Shown here: positions 26,540 to 36,028 of the stretch, piece by piece
How the letters are laid out: each line of letters opens with the position of its first letter
Numbering within the stretch: position 1 is the stretch's first letter
Assembly (NCBI RefSeq): GCF_003950315.1
Contig: NZ_NGJT01000002.1
Location: 169,695-233,694 of the forward strand
Reading direction: 5' to 3'
Origin: Vagococcus bubulae
GTDB taxonomy: Bacteria > Bacillota > Bacilli > Lactobacillales > Vagococcaceae
Length of the DNA stretch: 64,000 nucleotides
Made by a program: the position numbers and the translations under genes
Notes under the pieces: model-generated
Seen by the model: the letters and a program-made list of their open reading frames with translations, nothing else
What the model was told of the DNA's origin: nothing
The model's database searches: none

Positions 26540-27739
26540 GTGCATAAAAAAATAAATAAAAAGGTTTTTCTAGACTATCTCATTTTAGTCCCTTATTTGA
26601 TATTATCAGTTGTTGGGATATTAATGGTATATAGCGCTAGTTCTGTTAACTCACAAGGTTTACCTTTGGAAGCAATCAAACAAGGTGGATTTTTTATTGT
26701 GGGTTTAATTGCTATTTTCTTTATTTATAAAATGAAAACACAAGTGTTTCAGAATAAACAGTTTATAATGACAGCTATTATTACAATCGGTGCTTTGCTT
26801 GTATTAACTAAGTTTACCAGTTTAGGGGTTAAAGGTGGTGGAGCTGATGGGTGGTTAAAAATCGGTTCCATTACACTACAACCTGTTGAATTTTTAAAAA
26901 TTATTATCATTTGGTATTTGGCATATATCTTGTCTAGACGTCAAGACATGATTTTATCTCATTTTAAAGAGGCTATTTTAAAACCAATGATACTAATTGC
27001 GTTATTAATCTTTTTGGTCTTAATTCAACCAGATACAGGTGGAGCGGCTATTTTGATTTTAATTACATTAGTTATGACTTTAGCTAGTGGTATTCCTTAC
27101 TTGTATAGTTTGGTAGCAATTGGCGGAGGCGTGGTTATATCGACACTTTTGATTCAGTTTGTGGCTTTATTTGGTGGGGTGTTATTTCCAAAACGTATGA
27201 TGTATGTGTACAAACGATTTAAAACTTTTACCAATCCATTTGAGGACCCATTAGGTGACGGTCATCAAATGATTAATTCTTATTTTGCTATGAATAATGG
27301 TGGCTGGTTTGGTCTAGGTCTTGGTAAGAGTATTCAAAAAAAGGGCTTTTTAACGAATGCGCAGACAGATTTTATGTTTTCAATTGTCGTTGAAGAACTG
27401 GGGTTAATTATTTCATTGATTTTACTGGTGTTATTATTCTTTTTGATTTTAAGAATTTTTGCCATTGGTATTCGCTCAACGGATAGTTTTAATTCGTTGA
27501 TGTGTATAGGGATTGCAGGAATGATGTTAATCCAAGTATTTGTCAATTTAGGTGGCATTACAGGAATAATTCCATTGACAGGTGTGACGTTTCCTTTCTT
27601 GAGTCAAGGGGGATCAAGTCTAGTCACTTTATCAATTGGTGTTGGCTTTGCACTAAATATTAGTGCGGATGAAAAACGTAAAAAATATGAAGGAAATGAG
27701 TATGATGATACTCGTTTGCTATTAATGTTAAATGATTAA
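26540..27739 (+). CDS. ftsW: FtsW/RodA/SpoVE (SEDS) peptidoglycan polymerase
   Basis: 399 residues with about 10 membrane spans. SEDS signatures are L-I-Q-P-D-T-G-G-A near 155, G-D-G-H-Q-M-I-N-S near 235, N-N-G-G-W-F-G-L-G-L-G-K-S near 255, and V-T-F-P-F-L-S-Q-G-G-S-S near 350-361. It polymerises glycan strands from lipid II with a partner PBP, at the septum if it is the true FtsW. Start GTG after GGGGG. It lies between ylaN and pyc, as in other Firmicutes. Confidence 0.94.
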   Translation: MHKKINKKVFLDYLILVPYLILSVVGILMVYSASSVNSQGLPLEAIKQGGFFIVGLIAIFFIYKMKTQVFQNKQFIMTAIITIGALLVLTKFTSLGVKGGGADGWLKIGSITLQPVEFLKIIIIWYLAYILSRRQDMILSHFKEAILKPMILIALLIFLVLIQPDTGGAAILILITLVMTLASGIPYLYSLVAIGGGVVISTLLIQFVALFGGVLFPKRMMYVYKRFKTFTNPFEDPLGDGHQMINSYFAMNNGGWFGLGLGKSIQKKGFLTNAQTDFMFSIVVEELGLIISLILLVLLFFLILRIFAIGIRSTDSFNSLMCIGIAGMMLIQVFVNLGGITGIIPLTGVTFPFLSQGGSSLVTLSIGVGFALNISADEKRKKYEGNEYDDTRLLLMLND

Positions 27740-27763
27740 TAAAAAAATGTGGGGGATGTAAAT

Positions 27764-30700
27764 ATGAAGAAAGTATTAGTAGCTAACCGCGGGGAAATAG
27801 CGATCAGAGTGTTTCGAGCGTGTACGGAGTTAAACTTACAAACAGTAGCAGTATATGCAACAGAGGATGATCGTTCGATTCATCGTTTTAAAGCGGATGA
27901 GGCATACTTAGTTGGAAAAGGAAAAAAACCAATTGATGCTTATTTAGATATAGAAGATATCATTCGTATCGCAAAAAAATGTGGAGCAGATGCTATCCAT
28001 CCGGGATATGGATTTCTATCTGAAAATATTCATTTTGCTAGACGTTGTGAAGAAGAAGGAATCAAATTTATTGGACCAAGTTTACATCACTTAGATATTT
28101 TTGGAGATAAAATTAAAGCAAAACTTGCTGCACAAGAAGCAGGCATTTCTTCTATTCCAGGAACAGATGGACCTGTCAGTGGAGTGGATGATGTTGTCGC
28201 ATTTGGTGAAGAATTTGGTTACCCAATTATGATTAAAGCCGCTTTAGGTGGAGGCGGACGTGGTATGCGTGTGGCTCATAATAACGAAGAAGCACGCGAT
28301 GGGTATGAACGTGCTAAAAGTGAAGCTAAAGCTGCATTTGGTAGTGATGAAATTTATGTTGAAAAATACATTGTGAATCCAAAACATATTGAAGTACAGA
28401 TTTTAGGAGATGAACATGGAAATGTTATCCATCTCTTTGAACGTGACTGCTCTGTTCAACGACGTCATCAAAAAGTAGTTGAGGTTGCACCTTGTGTGTC
28501 TATGTCGGATGAAAAACGTGAAGAAATTTGTCAAGCAGCAGTAAAATTAATGTCACACGTTGGTTATATTAATGCTGGGACAGTAGAATTTTTAGTTGAT
28601 AAAGATAGCTTCTATTTTATTGAAGTGAACCCACGTGTCCAAGTAGAACACACTATAACAGAGTTAATTACTGATGTTGATATCGTGACAAGTCAATTAC
28701 AAATTGCGATGGGAAAAGATTTACATAAAGAAATTGGCTTACCAGAGCAAAAAGATATTCATATTCACGGATATGCAATTCAATGTCGAATTACAACAGA
28801 AGACCCATTGAATAACTTTTTACCTGATATTGGTAAAATTGATACATACCGTTCTCCAGGTGGCTATGGTATTCGTCTAGACGTAGGGAATGCTTTTGCA
28901 GGTGCAATGGTCACGCCATTTTTTGATTCATTATTAGTGAAAGTTTGTACACATGGTATTACGTTTGAACAAACTGTCCAAAAAATGTTACGTGCCTTAA
29001 AAGAATTTAGGATTCGTGGCGTTAAAACCAATATTCCGTTTCTTTATAATGTGCTATCTCATCCAGTGTTTACAAGTGGTGAAGCAACGACAACTTTTAT
29101 TGATACAACGGATGAATTATTTAATTTCCCTAAACTACGTGACCGTGGAAATAAAACCATGAAATATATTGGAGAAGTGACAGTCAATGGGTTCCCAGGC
29201 ATTGGGAAACATGAGAAAAAATATCATTCTTCTCCGAGAATTCCTGAAATCATCACAACAGCAGGCAAAAAAATCGAAACACCGAAAATGATTTTAGATG
29301 CTAAAGGTCCTGATGCTGTGGTTGATTGGGTGAAAAATCAATCGTCTGTTTTAGTGACGGATACAACCTTTAGAGATGCACATCAAAGTTTACTAGCAAC
29401 ACGTGTTAGAACAAACGATTTAAAACGTATTGCAAAAGAAACAGGTGAACTTGTTCCAGAGCTATTCTCACTTGAGATGTGGGGTGGTGCGACATTTGAT
29501 GTGGCTTATCGTTTCTTAAATGAAGACCCATGGGTGCGTCTGAAAAAATTACGTAAGTTAATGCCAAATACCTTATTCCAAATGCTATTTAGAGGATCAA
29601 ATGCTGTTGGGTATCAAAATTATCCAGATAATGTGATTAAAGAATTTATTACGGTTGCAGCTAGAGAAGGCATTGATGTATTCCGTATCTTTGATAGCCT
29701 AAACTGGTTACCACAGATGGAAAAAAGCATTCAGTATGTAAGAGATGCTGATAAGATTGCAGAAGCGGCAATTTGTTATACAGGAGATGTATTAGATCCA
29801 AGTCGACCAAAATACAACATGGCTTATTACAAACAAATGGCACGTGATTTAGAAAATATGGGTGCTCATATTATTGCCATTAAAGACATGGCGGGGTTAT
29901 TGCAACCACAAGCGGCGTATCATTTGATTTCTGAATTAAAAGCAACTGTTGATGTTCCAATTCACTTACATACACATGATACAGCAGGTAATGGAATCAT
30001 CACGTATTCTGCAGCAGCTAAAGCTGGAGTGGATATTGTGGATGTGGCAATGAGTGCAATGAGTGGTTCAACAAGTCAACCAAGCATGAGTAGTTTATAC
30101 TACGCGTTAGAAAATGGTGATCGCGATTTAGATGTTAACATTGAGTCTGTTCAAAAAATTAATCACTATTGGGAAGATGTACGAGCATTTTATGCGCCAT
30201 TTGGTAATGGCATTAATGCGCCACAAACAGAAGTCTATCAACATGAAATGCCAGGTGGTCAATACTCTAACTTACAGCAACAAGCTAAAGCAGTTGGACT
30301 TGGCGATCGCTGGGAAGAAATCAAGAAAATGTATGAACGCGTTAATTATTTATTTGGAGATATTGTTAAAGTAACCCCATCTTCAAAAGTTGTGGGTGAT
30401 ATGGCACTGTTTATGGTTCAAAATAATTTAGCAGAAGAAGACATAGAAGAAAGAGGAAGTGAGTTAAACTTCCCTGAATCAGTGATTAGTTTCTTCCAAG
30501 GCGATTTAGGTCAACCAACTGGTGGTTTCCCTAAAAAATTAAAAGAAACTATTTTAAATGGTCGACCATCAATCGAAGTTCGTCCTGGTAGTTTAGCAGA
30601 ACCGGTTGATTTTGATAAAGTAAAATCAGAATTAGCAACTAAAATTGACCGTGAGCCAACAGACAAAGAAGTGATTAGTTATATCATGTATCCTCAAGTA

Positions 30701-31192
30701 TTTTTAGATTACATGAAAATGTATAATGCTTATGGAGATATTGAATTACTTGATACGCCAACCTTCTTCCAAGGAATGCGCGTCGGTGAAACGGTTGAAG
30801 TTCGTATCGAAAAAGGTAAGACTTTAATCATTACACTAGACGAGATTGGGGAACCAAACCTTGAAGGAAACCGTGTGTTATTCTTTAATTTAAATGGTCA
30901 ACGTCGTGAGATTGTCATTAAAGATAGTAATATTAAATCAACAGTCATGGTAAAAGAAAAAGCTGAACCAACAAATGATGCGCATGTTGCCGCAACTATG
31001 CCAGGTTCTGTCTTAAAAGTGTTAGTGGCACCAGGAGATTCATTGCAAAAAGGAGATCCAATTATGATTACTGAAGCAATGAAAATGGAAACAACCATTT
31101 ACGCTAAACGTAATGGTATTGTAAAACGTGTGCTTGTATCAGATGAAGAACCAATTCAAGCAGGCGATTTGTTAGTTGAATTAACGATTTAA
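27764..31192 (+). CDS. pyc: Pyruvate carboxylase
   Basis: 1142 residues, full length. The biotin carboxylase domain (about 1-450) has N-R-G-E-I-A-I-R and the glycine-rich A-A-L-G-G-G-G-R-G-M-R near 160-172. The carboxyltransferase domain (about 525-800) starts D-T-T-F-R-D-A-H-Q-S. After the tetramerisation region, the BCCP domain ends the protein with the biotinylation motif E-A-M-K-M-E-T near 1110. It makes oxaloacetate from pyruvate and bicarbonate, supplying aspartate, and therefore substrate for the D-Asp cross-bridge enzymes. ATG 27764 follows GGGGGATG. It depends on BirA and BioY encoded upstream. Confidence 0.97.
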   Translation: MKKVLVANRGEIAIRVFRACTELNLQTVAVYATEDDRSIHRFKADEAYLVGKGKKPIDAYLDIEDIIRIAKKCGADAIHPGYGFLSENIHFARRCEEEGIKFIGPSLHHLDIFGDKIKAKLAAQEAGISSIPGTDGPVSGVDDVVAFGEEFGYPIMIKAALGGGGRGMRVAHNNEEARDGYERAKSEAKAAFGSDEIYVEKYIVNPKHIEVQILGDEHGNVIHLFERDCSVQRRHQKVVEVAPCVSMSDEKREEICQAAVKLMSHVGYINAGTVEFLVDKDSFYFIEVNPRVQVEHTITELITDVDIVTSQLQIAMGKDLHKEIGLPEQKDIHIHGYAIQCRITTEDPLNNFLPDIGKIDTYRSPGGYGIRLDVGNAFAGAMVTPFFDSLLVKVCTHGITFEQTVQKMLRALKEFRIRGVKTNIPFLYNVLSHPVFTSGEATTTFIDTTDELFNFPKLRDRGNKTMKYIGEVTVNGFPGIGKHEKKYHSSPRIPEIITTAGKKIETPKMILDAKGPDAVVDWVKNQSSVLVTDTTFRDAHQSLLATRVRTNDLKRIAKETGELVPELFSLEMWGGATFDVAYRFLNEDPWVRLKKLRKLMPNTLFQMLFRGSNAVGYQNYPDNVIKEFITVAAREGIDVFRIFDSLNWLPQMEKSIQYVRDADKIAEAAICYTGDVLDPSRPKYNMAYYKQMARDLENMGAHIIAIKDMAGLLQPQAAYHLISELKATVDVPIHLHTHDTAGNGIITYSAAAKAGVDIVDVAMSAMSGSTSQPSMSSLYYALENGDRDLDVNIESVQKINHYWEDVRAFYAPFGNGINAPQTEVYQHEMPGGQYSNLQQQAKAVGLGDRWEEIKKMYERVNYLFGDIVKVTPSSKVVGDMALFMVQNNLAEEDIEERGSELNFPESVISFFQGDLGQPTGGFPKKLKETILNGRPSIEVRPGSLAEPVDFDKVKSELATKIDREPTDKEVISYIMYPQVFLDYMKMYNAYGDIELLDTPTFFQGMRVGETVEVRIEKGKTLIITLDEIGEPNLEGNRVLFFNLNGQRREIVIKDSNIKSTVMVKEKAEPTNDAHVAATMPGSVLKVLVAPGDSLQKGDPIMITEAMKMETTIYAKRNGIVKRVLVSDEEPIQAGDLLVELTI

Positions 31193-31217
31193 TAATCAAG
31201 GTGGGAGAGGTGACAAG

Positions 31218-32363
31218 ATGCGTCGTATAGGAGAATTTCTTTTAGTATTTCTGATTGTTCTGACATTTTTTTATATGAAACCAGTCGTCTTGTCACAAAA
31301 ATCTCCAAAACCTGTAGATGAATTAGTTGTTAATGAGATAAAACCTCAAACAAAAGCTACACAACAAAATGAATTAAATGCTACAGGTATGTCAACTATG
31401 ATTGGCTTGTCGGAAACACAATTAAAAGAAAAAATGTCCAATCCAAAAAAAGAATGGGTAGTAGGAGTTAATAGAAAATGGTTGGTTTACGGAGATAATG
31501 CTAAAAATTATTATCAAGTGGAATTAACCGATGACAAAGTGTCCAGTATATTTGTCTTAGGGACAGAGGTTGACATTGCTCCTTTTAATGTGGACATGAC
31601 ATTAGGTGATGTATCTGAAATTACAACGATTTATCCAAATTTTGAATTTGATTATCATGATAAAAAATATGAAATAGAACTGACAGAAGATGATATGAAT
31701 TATCGTCCGCTAGTTTCATTTGACAATGGAACGTTTGCTTTATTACATTTTAATTACGATACCGGAAAATTATTGGGTATTCGTTATGTTGGAAAGAACA
31801 CGTTGGTCGAGATGATTCCCTATCAATTAAATGAAGAAACACCTGTTAAACCAGTTGAGTTAACAGATGAGCAGTGGAATCAATTTAATCAAGCGAACAC
31901 AGAGCAACTATTTACCATTTTAAATGTAATGCGTGAAAGAATTAATCGAAAACCTTACAAACTTGATACTGAGTTGACATTGGAAAGTAAAAAAGCGTTA
32001 GAAGGATTTAATAAAGAGCCTAAATCAGTCATAAAAAAAGAGGACCGATTAGAACAATGGCAAGAAAAAGTGGATTCAAGTAATCCAAGTGATCGTTTTA
32101 TTTTAGTTGATGAAGAGATGGAACGTTTGTTAAAATTAGGAAAGCCTATTGATAAAAACACCCATGGTTTATTTGTCCAGAGTATGGGTGATGTGCCATT
32201 TATTGTGTCCAATTGGTTTGTTAATCGATTTGATCAACGAGAAATAAAAGATGCAAAAGATGAGTATATAGGAATCGCCTTTAATAAAAATCAAGTATTG
32301 GTCTTATTTAATCAAAAGGCAGTAAATACTTCACTAACCACTGAAAGTAGTGATAATAAATGA
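31218..32363 (+). CDS. YlbC-like protein with CAP-associated N-terminal domain and CAP-like C-terminus
   Basis: 381 residues. An N-terminal signal anchor (about 5-23) precedes a linker and a CAP-associated domain (about 60-200, with L-G-D-V-S-E-I near 130). A CAP/SCP-like domain follows (about 220-360), with L-N-V-M-R-E-R near 232 and L-x-x-D-x-x-L-x-x-x-S-K-K-A-L near 247-260. The usual CAP histidines are not evident, so it may be a degenerate domain. It is probably exported and tethered. It sits in the ylbC position before ylbF, as in Bacillus. Function is unknown. Confidence 0.78.
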   Translation: MRRIGEFLLVFLIVLTFFYMKPVVLSQKSPKPVDELVVNEIKPQTKATQQNELNATGMSTMIGLSETQLKEKMSNPKKEWVVGVNRKWLVYGDNAKNYYQVELTDDKVSSIFVLGTEVDIAPFNVDMTLGDVSEITTIYPNFEFDYHDKKYEIELTEDDMNYRPLVSFDNGTFALLHFNYDTGKLLGIRYVGKNTLVEMIPYQLNEETPVKPVELTDEQWNQFNQANTEQLFTILNVMRERINRKPYKLDTELTLESKKALEGFNKEPKSVIKKEDRLEQWQEKVDSSNPSDRFILVDEEMERLLKLGKPIDKNTHGLFVQSMGDVPFIVSNWFVNRFDQREIKDAKDEYIGIAFNKNQVLVLFNQKAVNTSLTTESSDNK

Positions 32364-32791
32364 TTTATAATGATGAATTATTTGATTTAGAAGATAAAGT
32401 CAGTCAATTAGCAAAAGATGTATTGAATAGTCAAATAGTGACAGATTACATTCAATCCTATCAAACGATTGAAAAAAGTAGCGAGGTATCTGATTTAGTG
32501 TCAGATTTTTTAACTAAAAAAGAAGCATTTGAAAAAATAGAACCTTATGGGAAGTATGCCCCTGATTTTAAGGAAACAAGACGTGCTTTGAGAAAAGCAA
32601 AACGAGCACTAGATGTAAATGAATTAGTTGCAGCGTTTAAAGTAAATGAAACAACCGTTCAAAATGTGTTAGACTATATTAGTCTAGATATCGCACAAGC
32701 AATATCTGACACAATAAAAGTTGATGCAGGAAATCCCTTTTTTGAATTTGCTAAAAAAGGATGTGGAGGGACATGTCATGTTAACAAATGA
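32360..32791 (+). CDS. ylbF: YlbF/YmcA family protein
   Basis: 143 residues, a helical YlbF domain over most of its length. In B. subtilis YlbF acts with YmcA and YaaT in a complex needed for RNase Y-dependent mRNA processing and for competence and biofilm programmes. The last residues C-G-G-T-C-H carry two cysteines that could bind a metal or Fe-S cluster, as reported for the complex. It overlaps ylbC by 4 bases and ylbG by 14 bases. Confidence 0.9.
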   Translation: MIYNDELFDLEDKVSQLAKDVLNSQIVTDYIQSYQTIEKSSEVSDLVSDFLTKKEAFEKIEPYGKYAPDFKETRRALRKAKRALDVNELVAAFKVNETTVQNVLDYISLDIAQAISDTIKVDAGNPFFEFAKKGCGGTCHVNK

Positions 32792-33110
32792 ATTAGAATT
32801 AACGCCAAGACGAGGTTTAATCGTTTGGGTCTATAGTTTAAAGCAATTAAGAAATCTAAAGCGATTTGGTTATGTTTATTATGTATCAAAAAAAATGAAA
32901 TATGTGGTTTTATATGTAGATGAAGAGGTTGTTGAAGAAACAATCGAAAAATTAAACAAGCAATTTTTTGTTAGAAGTGTGGATCAGTCTTTTAGACCAG
33001 ATATTAACATGAACTTTACTAATAGATTAGGAAATCAAGACTGTCATGATGAACCGTTAGATTTTGAAGAGCAAAAAACAGAAATTCGCTTAGCAGAATT
33101 TGATGATTAA
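32778..33110 (+). CDS. ylbG: YlbG family protein (DUF2129)
   Basis: 110 residues from the ATG at 32778 (M-L-T-N-E-L-E-L), which matches the family start and follows GGAGGGA; an in-frame ATG 57 bases upstream would extend deep into ylbF. Motifs are R-R-G-L-I-V-W-V-Y near 10, K-R-F-G-Y-V-Y-Y-V-S near 26-36 and the acidic C-terminus. Function unknown; always next to ylbF. A terminator follows. Confidence 0.88.
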   Translation: MLTNELELTPRRGLIVWVYSLKQLRNLKRFGYVYYVSKKMKYVVLYVDEEVVEETIEKLNKQFFVRSVDQSFRPDINMNFTNRLGNQDCHDEPLDFEEQKTEIRLAEFDD

Positions 33111-33145
33111 AGTATTTGTCTGGCGAAAGACAAATACTTTTTTTA
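33110..33145 (+). terminator. Terminator after ylbG
   Basis: AAGTATTTGTCT-GGCGA-AGACAAATACTT with T7, a near-perfect stem. Confidence 0.92.
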
Positions 33146-33182
33146 TCTAAAGATTTATGGATAGAAAGGAAGAAATAACGAA

Positions 33183-33749
33183 ATGCGAGTCATTGCGGGT
33201 GAATTTAAAGGAAGAAAATTACAATCATTAAAAGGGGATAATACTAGACCAACCTCTGATAAAATTAAAGGATCTATTTTTAATATGATTGGCCCATATT
33301 TTGATGGTGGTATTTGTTTGGATTTATATAGTGGTAGTGGGAATCTTGCTATTGAGAGTGTCTCAAGAGGGATGGATAAAGCCTATTGTTTTGATGTGTT
33401 TTTTCCAGCAGTAAAAGTGATTCAAGAAAACGTCACGATGACTAAAAAGAAAGATGCGTTTGTTGTGAAAAAACTAGATGCAAAAAAAGCACTTGATTTT
33501 TTAGCAGGCCAGTCCGTTTTATGTGATTATGTGTTTTTAGACCCACCTTACGCCAAAGAAGAGCTAGAAAAAAATATGTTAGCATTGCAATCATTAAATT
33601 TATTAAAAAAACAGGCAAAAATCATTTGCGAGATGGATAAACATGTTATATTACCAGATATAATCGGCCAATTGGTATTGAAAAAAGAACAACAGTATGG
33701 TGTGACAAAAGTTAGAATTTATCAATTAGAGGAGAAAAAAGATGACTAA
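33183..33749 (+). CDS. rsmD: 16S rRNA (guanine966-N2)-methyltransferase RsmD
   Basis: 188 residues. It starts M-R-V-I-A-G-E-F-K-G-R, has the R-P-T-S-D-K-I-K-G-S-I-F-N-M motif, the SAM-binding D-L-Y-S-G-S-G-N-L-A near 47-56 and the catalytic D-P-P-Y near 120. It methylates a 16S rRNA base in assembled 30S subunits. It overlaps coaD by 8 bases, the common rsmD-coaD pairing. Confidence 0.95.
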   Translation: MRVIAGEFKGRKLQSLKGDNTRPTSDKIKGSIFNMIGPYFDGGICLDLYSGSGNLAIESVSRGMDKAYCFDVFFPAVKVIQENVTMTKKKDAFVVKKLDAKKALDFLAGQSVLCDYVFLDPPYAKEELEKNMLALQSLNLLKKQAKIICEMDKHVILPDIIGQLVLKKEQQYGVTKVRIYQLEEKKDD

Positions 33750-34230
33750 AAAGCGAATTGCTCTTTTTCCGGGAAGTTTTGATCCAGTCACTAAGGGACA
33801 CTTAAACACGATTCAAAAAGCTAGTAAATTATTTGATGAGCTAGTGGTAGGAGTCTTTACTAATACAACAAAACAAACATTATTTACACCAGCTGAAAGA
33901 CGAGCGTTTATCGTTGAAGAAGTGAAAGAGTTGGGAAATGTGTCGGTTAGATTATGTGAGAATGACTTAACTATCCGAATTGCGGATGAATTAGGGGCAG
34001 ATTATTTAGTACGTGGGATTCGAAATCAATTAGATTATGAATATGAAAAAAGTATTGCTGTCTTAAATAAACATCTCTCTTCTCATATTGAAACAATTTT
34101 TTTGATTTCTGATGAAGAATATAATCATATTAGTTCTAGTATGGTAAAAGAAATTGCTAAATTTCAGGGAAATATCACTGATTTTGTTCCCCAAAAGGTT
34201 AATGAGGCACTTAAACTAAAATATAAATAA
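33742..34230 (+). CDS. coaD: Phosphopantetheine adenylyltransferase
   Basis: 162 residues. A nucleotidyltransferase fold with G-S-F-D-P-V-T-K-G-H (about 10-19; the T-x-G-H form of the HxGH motif) and the C-terminal I-S-S-S-M-V-K-E-I near 131. The middle has V-R-G-I-R-N-Q-L-D-Y-E-Y-E. It carries out the penultimate step of coenzyme A synthesis. It is coupled to rsmD upstream and lies 18 bases before ylbL. Confidence 0.97.
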   Translation: MTKKRIALFPGSFDPVTKGHLNTIQKASKLFDELVVGVFTNTTKQTLFTPAERRAFIVEEVKELGNVSVRLCENDLTIRIADELGADYLVRGIRNQLDYEYEKSIAVLNKHLSSHIETIFLISDEEYNHISSSMVKEIAKFQGNITDFVPQKVNEALKLKYK

Positions 34231-34248
34231 AACAAGAAGGTTATAGTC

Positions 34249-35274
34249 ATGAATAAAGAGCTTTTTAAAAAGAAATCATTTTATCTAAAAGTGTTAGGTG
34301 TTTTAGTGTGTGTGTTGGTTTTGATTTTTCCATTACCCTATTATATTGAATCACCAGGCAGTGCCGATAAGTTAAATCAAATTATCACTGTAGATGGTAA
34401 AAAGGATACACAAGCAGGCTCGTTCATGATGACGACAGTTCAAGTCCAAAAAGCCAATGTTTTGACGGTTTTATTAAGTCAATTTGATCGAAACGCAGAA
34501 TTAATCCCTAAAAAAGATATATTGGGAAGTTCTGATTCAGCCGAGTATGAGCGGATTCAAGAGTATAATATGGAAGATTCAAAAAATGAAGCCATTCAAA
34601 TTGCATTAGAATTAGCAGATATTCCTTATAAGAGAGTATATAAGGGGATTTACGTGTTATCTGTTGCAGACTATTCTAGTTTTTATAAAAAACTAGAAGT
34701 TGGTGATTTAATTCAAAAACTCAATGGAAAAACTGTCTTACAATCAGATGAATTCATTGAGTCCTTACAAAAAATGCCAATTGATGAACCTCTTTCTATT
34801 GGTTATGAGCGAAATGGAAAAGAAGAAGTGGCTGATGGAAAAATTATTAAATTACCAAAATTAAATCGACCAGGTGTTGGTGTCACAGTAGTTGATCAAA
34901 CAGAAATTGATACCAAAAAAGATATTGAATTTAATACACAAGGTGTAAGTGGTCCCTCAGCTGGCTTGATGTTTAGTTTAGAGCTTTATAGCATGTTAAG
35001 CAACAAAGATTTAAAACAGGGACGAAACATTGCAGGAACTGGAACGATTAATGATAAAGGTGAAGTTGGAGACATTGGTGGAATTGAGAAAAAAGTGGTA
35101 GCAGCTGAAAAAGCTGGAGCCACAATATTTTTCGCTCCTAATAACGAATCAGAAGGTAAAACCAATTATGAATTAGCGAAGGAATCAGCTAAAAAAAATA
35201 ACTTAACTTTAAAAATAGTTCCTGTTAAAACAATTCAAGATGCGATAGATTATTTAGAAAAACACACGACTTAG
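34249..35274 (+). CDS. ylbL: YlbL-like PDZ/Lon-type membrane protease
   Basis: 341 residues, the same as typical YlbL. An N-terminal span (about 13-30) ends with P-Y-Y-I-E-S-P-G, followed by a PDZ domain (about 120-200) and a C-terminal S16 Lon-like domain. The catalytic Ser is in G-P-S-A-G-L-M near 235 and the Lys in E-K-K-V-V-A-A-E-K-A-G-A near 280. It acts outside the membrane and in Bacillus helps degrade a cell-division inhibitor. The stop lies in the stem of a terminator. Confidence 0.92.
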   Translation: MNKELFKKKSFYLKVLGVLVCVLVLIFPLPYYIESPGSADKLNQIITVDGKKDTQAGSFMMTTVQVQKANVLTVLLSQFDRNAELIPKKDILGSSDSAEYERIQEYNMEDSKNEAIQIALELADIPYKRVYKGIYVLSVADYSSFYKKLEVGDLIQKLNGKTVLQSDEFIESLQKMPIDEPLSIGYERNGKEEVADGKIIKLPKLNRPGVGVTVVDQTEIDTKKDIEFNTQGVSGPSAGLMFSLELYSMLSNKDLKQGRNIAGTGTINDKGEVGDIGGIEKKVVAAEKAGATIFFAPNNESEGKTNYELAKESAKKNNLTLKIVPVKTIQDAIDYLEKHTT

Positions 35275-35296
35275 AAATAAGTGGTGTGTTTTTTCG
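35259..35296 (+). terminator. Terminator overlapping the end of ylbL
   Basis: AAAACACACGACTTA pairs with TAAGTGGTGTGTTTT, then T's; the ylbL stop codon is inside. Confidence 0.88.
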
Positions 35297-35323
35297 TATG
35301 TAATAAATGAAAGGGGAGGTAAG

Positions 35324-35953
35324 ATGAATCGATTTAAAAAAACAGAAGAGAAAAAATGGATTCTAATCGGTATTGCTAGTCTCATCATGGTAATTATTTT
35401 TTTAGCAGTAAGGTTGTTTTCTTCAAATAACATGATAGTTGAAGAAACACAAAACATCATGACGAGCAGCACAACATTAGAGAGTACAGAGGTAATTAGT
35501 GATCGGACTGATGACATGTTTGTCGATATTAAAGGTGCCGTTAAAAACCCAGGTATTTATCAAGTGACTGGAAACATGAGAGTGTTAAATGTCGTTGAAC
35601 TAGCAGGTGGATTTTTATCTGAAGCAGATGATAAACAAGTGAATTTGTCTGAACGAGTAGTTGATCAAATGGTTATTTATATCCCTAAAGAGGGTGAAAA
35701 GTTAGAAGACTTATCATTGATAAAAGCAAATGAAAAAAGCGAACAAGAATCAAGTAAGTCAGATTTAATTAATCTCAACACAGCAACCATAGATGAGTTA
35801 AAAACGTTAAACGGTATCGGTGAGAAAAAAGCGGAAAGCATCATTAGATATCGTGAAGAAAAAGGTTTATTTAAAGCGATTGAGGACTTAAAAAATGTTG
35901 ATGGCATTGGTGAAAAAACATTTGAAAATTTAAAATCATCACTCACTATTTGA
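35324..35953 (+). CDS. comEA: Competence protein ComEA (helix-hairpin-helix DNA receptor)
   Basis: 209 residues. One N-terminal span (about 15-33), a Ser/Thr-rich linker, a SLBB-type domain (about 65-120, V-D-I-K-G-A-V-K-N-P-G) and a C-terminal pair of HhH motifs (about 148-207, I-N-L-N-T-A-T-I-D-E-L and L-N-G-I-G-E-K-K-A). It binds incoming double-stranded DNA at the membrane. It is normally followed directly by comEB or comEC; here a yolD/polymerase cassette intervenes. GGGGAGG precedes the ATG. Confidence 0.95.
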   Translation: MNRFKKTEEKKWILIGIASLIMVIIFLAVRLFSSNNMIVEETQNIMTSSTTLESTEVISDRTDDMFVDIKGAVKNPGIYQVTGNMRVLNVVELAGGFLSEADDKQVNLSERVVDQMVIYIPKEGEKLEDLSLIKANEKSEQESSKSDLINLNTATIDELKTLNGIGEKKAESIIRYREEKGLFKAIEDLKNVDGIGEKTFENLKSSLTI

Positions 35954-35961
35954 TATTTCAC

Positions 35962-35990
35962 TTTACTTTCAGAACGTATGTTCGTATAAT
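35962..35990 (+). promoter_or_regulatory. Promoter of yolD-polymerase operon
   Basis: TTTACT (35962-35967) and TATAAT (35985-35990), spacer 17. The spacer is largely occupied by the LexA box. Confidence 0.85.
35971..35984. promoter_or_regulatory. LexA (SOS/DinR) box
   Basis: AGAACGTATGTTCG matches the Firmicutes SOS consensus CGAAC-N4-GTTCG in all but the first base. It lies exactly between the -35 and -10, so LexA binding would block the promoter. The genes downstream, yolD and a Y-family polymerase, are classic SOS targets. Confidence 0.88.
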
Positions 35991-36028
35991 TATCTTAAGA
36001 AAAGAGAGTGAATAATTAGAAAGAAGAG

